Origin: Oribacterium sp. UBA4274
GTDB taxonomy: Bacteria > Bacillota > Clostridia > Lachnospirales > Lachnospiraceae
Reading direction: 5' to 3'
Length of the DNA stretch: 17,805 nt
Assembly (NCBI GenBank): GCA_002396005.1
Contig: DGVW01000096.1
Coordinates: forward strand, 1 to 17,805
The notes beneath the pieces were generated by a model, which worked only from the letters and a program-made list of their open reading frames with translations, ran no database searches and had not been told where the DNA came from. Position numbers and translations under genes: made by a program. The first letter of the stretch is position 1, and each line of letters begins with the position of its first letter. Below, in pieces: positions 14,513 to 17,805 of this stretch.

Positions 14513-15424
14513 TTAAGCATTAACAGGAATTGCTTCGATCACTCCGGTGGAATCGGCTGTATCAGCAGTTGCGGTCTGAGCTGCAGCTGCTTCTGCGGCT
14601 GCCCAGAGAGCATCACTTGCATGTGCGTAGTTCTGAGCTGCTGCATACTCACGTAAGCACTGAACCCAGATAGCGTACGCATCAGCATTCTGATGGATAT
14701 AACCGTCTGTGCAGTAGATAGGATTTAAGTTGCCGTTTGCATCGGCGAGACGGTTTGCGATATCGATGTAGCCGTAACCCTTCTCAGCAGCATACTCCTT
14801 CATGGAAGAGTTTAGCTTGCGGACAGTGTCATTATCAAAAGCCCAGCTCTTGATGCCGGAAAGAGAAGTCTGAGCATCCGGATGTATGTATGTTGTGCTG
14901 ATGATGGTGATATCGGCATACGGGTTTGCTGCCACGATCTGTCCGATATAGTTCTGGTACTGCTCCAGTACGATGCTTGGACGGGACTTGATGTCATTTA
15001 AACCAAGTGAAAGGTAGATGTGCTTCGCATTGAACAGAGCAGGAATCTCATAGGCATAATGCTGTGTCCCACCATACCAGAAGTGGTTTACACCTTCGGT
15101 TCCGATAGGCTGAAGCTCCTCATGAATGCTGTAGCGAGGCATAGTCATGAAAGAGATATTGGCAAGAACAGGATTCTGCTTGCGTGCCATAGCGTACTTG
15201 GAGAAGCCGTCAGCAACGGAATCACCGATGATGATGGAATCCTTGTAGAAGTCTATAACTCGCTGATCCTCTGTGGCTGTGGCAACAGGATCTGTTGAGA
15301 GGTCTGTAGCAGCAGATGCCTGCTGGGTCTGTGCTGCCTCATCAGCCATTGCAATGATCCCTGAAGAAACGATCATAGATGATGCGAGAACAACAGCAGC
15401 TAATTTTTTCAAAGTTTTTTTCAT
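14513..15424 (-). CDS. Secreted SGNH/GDSL-type hydrolase
   Basis: This 303-residue exported protein probably hydrolyses an ester outside the cell, for example O-acetyl groups on wall or plant glycans; the substrate is unknown. A signal peptide occupies about 1-27 (KK, hydrophobic core, then a site near AMA-DEA). An Ala/Thr/Gln-rich linker follows to about 52. The SGNH blocks are IIGDSVADG with the nucleophile S69, SLGLNDI with N143, and TDGYIHQN with D240 and H244. An Ala-rich tail (about 270-292) ends the protein. No LPXTG, SLH or lipobox motif is seen, so it should be free or weakly held. AAGGAG lies 6 nt before the ATG. The paralogue encoded just upstream shares order and motifs, and the two may be co-transcribed into the terminator at 14463-14509. 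Confidence 0.85.
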   Translation of the reverse strand: MKKTLKKLAAVVLASSMIVSSGIIAMADEAAQTQQASAATDLSTDPVATATEDQRVIDFYKDSIIIGDSVADGFSKYAMARKQNPVLANISFMTMPRYSIHEELQPIGTEGVNHFWYGGTQHYAYEIPALFNAKHIYLSLGLNDIKSRPSIVLEQYQNYIGQIVAANPYADITIISTTYIHPDAQTSLSGIKSWAFDNDTVRKLNSSMKEYAAEKGYGYIDIANRLADANGNLNPIYCTDGYIHQNADAYAIWVQCLREYAAAQNYAHASDALWAAAEAAAAQTATADTADSTGVIEAIPVNA

Positions 15425-15596
15425 ATCATACTCCTTATATATAGGTAAAAGTCTGAATCCGGGTATATCAATAAGGAAAGCTCAGATTCAACACTAACAA
15501 GGTATAGTACATAACATCAAAGAAAGCAACCATTAATATAATCGCTAAGGCAAAGGATTTTAAGAGCCTGATAAAGGGCTGTCTGTTCAAGATGTT

Positions 15597-16556
15597 TTAT
15601 GCCATACCGAGCTTTTTGAGCCCCAGTTCTTTAAGTGCGGCAGTCCAGATATCGTAGGCCTGGTCGTTCTGGTGAATGTATTCATCGGAACTGTAGACAG
15701 GATCCAGATCGCCGTTTGCATCCTTCAGTCTGTCGGCGACATTTATGAAATTCCATCCGTTTGCGGTACAGATCTGCTCCATTGACTGATTGAAGGACTT
15801 AACATTGGCACTTGTCATGGTTCCGTAATACTTGCCGGGGTAAATGTAGGTGGCGCTGATCACAGTGATGTCAACATCAGGATTGACGGACTTAATCTGA
15901 TTGATCAGCTTCTGGTAGTCAGTGAGAACTGTCGGGAACTGAACCTCTGTGGTACCGAAGGAGAGGAGTACATGCTTGGCACCCATCAGCTTGATGGAAT
16001 CCCATACATAACGCTGCTGTCCCTGATAGAAAGGATGGCGGCTTGTGGAACTTATGTCCTCAAAGGCTCCTTCGATATAGAAACCATTGGCAGTCAGAGA
16101 CTGGAAGTTCTTGAGTACAGGGTCATCACCATGCTTTTTGGTATAAAGTGCAAATCCGTTTCCGATAGAATTGCCCACGATTACGGAATTTTGGAAATAC
16201 TGATCGAGAGCGGCGTTTTGAGCGGCATCAAGATTTTCAGTGTTGATCACAGATTCAGGACCGATGATTACAGCTCCTGTAGCGGCAGTGTAGGTACCCT
16301 TTATAAACTGTGAGTTGATGGCTTCATCATAGGATAGAGACTGCTGTGCCTGCTGATCTGATTCAAGTGATGCTGCCTGTGTCGTGGCACCCTGGATAGT
16401 GGCTGCTGCATCTGCCATCGGGCCGACTCCGGACCGGGCTTCAGAAAAATCAATGGCTGTAACTCCAGTTGCTCCTGCCATAGAGTTTAATGCTCCTGCA
16501 CTTGTGACAAGAGCAGCGCTTATAATAAGCGATGCGATCTTTTTGTTACGTCTCAT
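15597..16556 (-). CDS. Secreted SGNH-fold paralogue with altered catalytic motifs
   Basis: This 319-residue exported protein aligns with the neighbouring SGNH hydrolase over its C-terminal 200 residues. It has a signal peptide (about 1-28) and a longer, low-complexity N-terminal spacer (about 40-115). Block I reads IVGNSIGNG, so S130 is kept but the usual Asp of GDS is Asn. Block III reads SFGTTEV where the neighbour has SLGLNDI, so the oxyanion-hole Asn is missing. Block V keeps D291 and H295 (SDEYIHQN). Catalysis may therefore be weak, changed or lost, and a binding role is possible. AGAGG sits 7 nt before the ATG. No convincing terminator separates it from the downstream paralogue. The frame is intact, so it is not a pseudogene. 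Confidence 0.82.
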   Translation of the reverse strand: MRRNKKIASLIISAALVTSAGALNSMAGATGVTAIDFSEARSGVGPMADAAATIQGATTQAASLESDQQAQQSLSYDEAINSQFIKGTYTAATGAVIIGPESVINTENLDAAQNAALDQYFQNSVIVGNSIGNGFALYTKKHGDDPVLKNFQSLTANGFYIEGAFEDISSTSRHPFYQGQQRYVWDSIKLMGAKHVLLSFGTTEVQFPTVLTDYQKLINQIKSVNPDVDITVISATYIYPGKYYGTMTSANVKSFNQSMEQICTANGWNFINVADRLKDANGDLDPVYSSDEYIHQNDQAYDIWTAALKELGLKKLGMA

Positions 16557-16596
16557 ATAAAGACCTCTTATTTCTAATTATATTTATACGCTGTTC

Positions 16597-16605
16597 ATTG
16601 TAGCA
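16597..16605 (-). promoter_or_regulatory. Extended -10 promoter for the SGNH gene pair
   Basis: On the minus strand TGC-TACAAT (5/6 to TATAAT) lies about 40 nt before the ATG at 16556. No good -35 is seen. The 172-nt gap before the second SGNH gene shows no strong promoter, which favours co-transcription. Confidence 0.45.
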
Positions 16606-16666
16606 TAAAGAGATAGGAGGGTTTATAAAAACTGCTTTCGCATCGATTACAAATTACTGACGGATG

Positions 16667-16700
16667 AAAAAGAAGACCCGGGATTGAGGTTTACCGGTTC
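16667..16700 (-). terminator. Candidate terminator after tRNA-Gly
   Basis: On the minus strand GAACCGG pairs with CCGGGTC (one mismatch) around a 12-nt loop and is followed by TTCTTTTT. It lies about 15 nt beyond the tRNA 3' end. Confidence 0.45.
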
Positions 16701-16715
16701 ATGAGAAATATAAAA

Positions 16716-16786
16716 AGCAGCTGACGGGAGTCGAACCCGCCTCATCGGCTTGGGAAGCCGGGGTACTACCGATGTACTACATCTGC
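16716..16786 (-). tRNA. tRNA-Gly, anticodon CCC
   Basis: The 71-nt cloverleaf folds completely. The acceptor strand is GCAGATG with CAGCTGC, and the D arm is GTAC-ATCGGTA-GTAC. The anticodon loop TTCCCAA carries CCC, which reads GGG. The T arm is GCGGG-TTCGACT-CCCGT. The discriminator is U73, as usual for bacterial glycine tRNAs. CCA is not encoded. Two unpaired positions stand out, A5/G68 in the acceptor stem and C27/A43 in the anticodon stem. They may be tolerated or may reflect drift in a low-use isoacceptor. Confidence 0.9.
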
Positions 16787-16799
16787 ATTTCTGTTTGAT

Positions 16800-16828
16800 A
16801 GTATAGCATATTTTCACGGTCAAGTCAA
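16800..16828 (-). promoter_or_regulatory. Promoter of tRNA-Gly
   Basis: On the minus strand TTGACT and TATACT are exactly 17 nt apart, with TGC directly before the -10. Both hexamers match 5/6. The -10 ends 13 nt before the mature tRNA 5' end. Confidence 0.75.
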
Positions 16829-16879
16829 TGGGATTTTTGGAAAAATATCTGCTTATCTGAAAAAAATCGGAAAAAGCCC

Positions 16880-16908
16880 TTGACAAAGCGATGGAAGTGT
16901 GCTATAAT
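16880..16908 (+). promoter_or_regulatory. Strong promoter of the infC operon
   Basis: TTGACA and TATAAT are both perfect and 17 nt apart, with TGC before the -10. The promoter is divergent from the tRNA-Gly promoter. The transcript would begin near 16915, giving a leader of about 160 nt. Confidence 0.9.
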
Positions 16909-16914
16909 TTCTTG

Positions 16915-17060
16915 GTAAAAACAAAGCAGAACTTGATCTGTTCTCACCTCAAGCACGGTTTTACGGAGCAAAGAGGTCAATATCTCAGCGTGTTTCTATG
17001 CTGTTTTATTTCGGGTACGGGTCATACTGCGTACTCGTTTTTTATTTTATTCCACTTAAT
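16915..17060 (+). promoter_or_regulatory. Structured infC leader with internal terminator (L20-leader type)
   Basis: The leader can form AGAAC/GTTCT (16928-16932 with 16940-16944), ACCTC/GAGGT (16946-16950 with 16973-16977) and CAGCGT/ATGCTG (16986-16991 with 16998-17003). A terminator hairpin, CGGGTACG with CGTACTCG (17012-17019 with 17030-17037, one G-U pair), comes next, followed by TTTTTT. Firmicutes are known to control infC-rpmI-rplT by L20-dependent premature termination in such a leader. Position and form fit that mechanism, but no covariance match was run. Confidence 0.65.
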
Positions 17061-17074
17061 GGGGGTGCTGTGTC

Positions 17075-17593
17075 ATAAGCAAAAAGGAACATGAGCTCAA
17101 CGAAGATATCCGCGATAAGCAGCTGCGAGTTATCGGCGTTGACGGGGAACAGCTTGGTATCATGAGTGCTGATGAGGCGCTGAAGATAGCCTATGAAAAG
17201 GACCTTGACCTTGTCAAGATCGCTCCGCAGGCAACTCCGCCTGTATGCCGTATAATGGATTACGGAAAGTATATTTTTGAACAGACAAAACGTGAAAAGG
17301 AAGCGAAGAAAAATCAGAAGATCATTGATATCAAGGAGATCAGAATGTCTTCTACTATCGATACTCATGATTTTAACGTGAAGGTCAATCAGGCTGTTAA
17401 ATTCCTTAACGGAGGAGATAAGCTGAAGGTTTCTGTGAGATTCCGCAAGAGGACTGTGGCTCATCCGCAGTTTGGTGAGGAGCTTCTCGGAAAGTTCAAG
17501 GAGGCGATCTCTGAGGTTGGCGTTGTTGACAAGCCGTCCAAAATGGAGGGACGAAGCTTAGTAATGTTCGTTTCTCCGAAGCCTAATAAGTAA
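17075..17593 (+). CDS. infC: Translation initiation factor IF-3, apparent AUA start
   Basis: IF-3 binds the 30S subunit, promotes subunit splitting and checks initiator tRNA and start codon. Starting at ATA 17075 the protein has 172 residues, the normal length, and begins ISKKEHELNEDIRDKQLRV as IF-3 does. The N-domain (about 1-75) includes KIAPQATPPVCRIMDYGKY. A lysine-rich linker and the C-domain (IKEIRMS, then THDFNVKVNQAVKFL) follow. No in-frame ATG exists before 17162, and that start would remove about 29 conserved residues. GGGGGTG (17061-17067) pairs well with the anti-Shine-Dalgarno and stands 9 nt from ATA in its core. A rare start codon is typical of infC and lets IF-3 limit its own synthesis. 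One oddity is FRKRTVAH, where many family members have FRGRE-like residues. Confidence 0.93.
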   Translation: MSKKEHELNEDIRDKQLRVIGVDGEQLGIMSADEALKIAYEKDLDLVKIAPQATPPVCRIMDYGKYIFEQTKREKEAKKNQKIIDIKEIRMSSTIDTHDFNVKVNQAVKFLNGGDKLKVSVRFRKRTVAHPQFGEELLGKFKEAISEVGVVDKPSKMEGRSLVMFVSPKPNK

Positions 17594-17615
17594 GCAGGCC
17601 ATCGTAACAGTTGCA

Positions 17616-17661
17616 TCTGCGTATTGCGGCGCAGAGCAAGCTCCGAATGCTGCGGAGCTGC
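17616..17661 (+). promoter_or_regulatory. Two tandem hairpins between infC and rpmI
   Basis: TCTGCG pairs with CGCAGA (17616-17621 with 17630-17635). AGCTCCG pairs with CGGAGCT (17639-17645 with 17653-17659), extendable by GC/GC past one bulged A. No T-run follows, so these are not terminators. An intercistronic ribosomal-protein binding site or an RNA-processing signal is possible. Confidence 0.4.
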
Positions 17662-17696
17662 GATAAGCTAATAAAAATCTAAGGAGGATAAATCAA

Positions 17697-17805
17697 ATGC
17701 CAAAGATCAAGACACATTCCGGTGCCAAGAAGCGTTTCAGAGTTACAGGCAGCGGAAAGGTAAAATTCCAGCACATCAACAAGAGACACAGGCTCACTCA
17801 GAAGG
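17697..17805 (+). CDS. rpmI: Ribosomal protein bL35, 5' part (runs off the window)
   Basis: The first 36 codons are present. MPKIKTHSGAKKRFRVTGSG is the typical L35 N-terminus, a small basic protein of the large ribosomal subunit of about 65 residues in full. AAGGAGG lies 9 nt before the ATG. The gene follows infC after 103 nt in the conserved infC-rpmI-rplT order; rplT is expected just outside the window. The frame is open to the window edge. Confidence 0.95.
   Translation, partial: MPKIKTHSGAKKRFRVTGSGKVKFQHINKRHRLTQK

Noticed and set aside
15597..16556. Pseudogene status for the second SGNH protein
   Set aside because: The frame is full-length with signal peptide and ribosome-binding site; only catalytic motif residues differ.

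Overview
The window looks like chromosomal DNA of an anaerobic Firmicute, most likely a Lachnospiraceae member (Butyrivibrio/Roseburia/Eubacterium type). This rests on moderate GC, strong AGGAGG ribosome-binding sites, sigma-A promoters often of the extended -10 type, rho-independent terminators at gene ends, an anaerobe's [FeFe]-hydrogenase, and infC/rpmI sequences of clostridial character. No mobile element, CRISPR array or integration site was seen. The assignment was made by eye, without database comparison.

Layout. (1) 1-3753: a two-gene hydrogenase operon with its own promoter and terminator. It encodes a GltD/NfnB-like flavoprotein carrying a NuoF-type Fe-S domain, and a CpI-like [FeFe]-hydrogenase whose gene overlaps the first by 7 nt. 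(2) 3770-8769: two divergent cyclic-di-GMP genes sharing a roughly 315-nt intergenic region rich in dyads. One is a membrane diguanylate cyclase; the other is a 1085-residue protein with a degenerate GGDEF, an intact EAL and a second, intact GGDEF. (3) 8891-10709: a Crp/Fnr-type regulator, possibly translated from a near-leaderless mRNA, directly followed by a YybS-like (DUF2232) membrane protein. (4) 10886-14396: a cytidylate-kinase-like protein, a type-2 argC and ilvD. The argC promoter, a possible ArgR site and the upstream terminator are superimposed. (5) 14513-16556, minus strand: two exported SGNH-fold paralogues, one with a complete catalytic set and one lacking the usual Ser-block Asp and block-III Asn. 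(6) 16716-16786: a minus-strand tRNA-Gly(CCC) with its own promoter. (7) 16880-17805: the start of the infC-rpmI(-rplT) operon, with a terminator-containing leader and an apparent AUA start codon for infC. The window ends inside rpmI.

How the parts work together. The hydrogenase operon probably balances ferredoxin and pyridine-nucleotide pools by releasing or taking up H2. The two c-di-GMP genes probably make and break the same second messenger and may be co-regulated through their shared region. argC and ilvD are biosynthetic housekeeping genes. The points most worth a second look are the Fe-S/GltD fusion with HydA, the two-hairpin leader of the diguanylate cyclase, the active/degenerate SGNH pair, the nested argC control region, and the infC leader with its non-AUG start. 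I did not find convincing evidence of a wholly new defence or mobile system.
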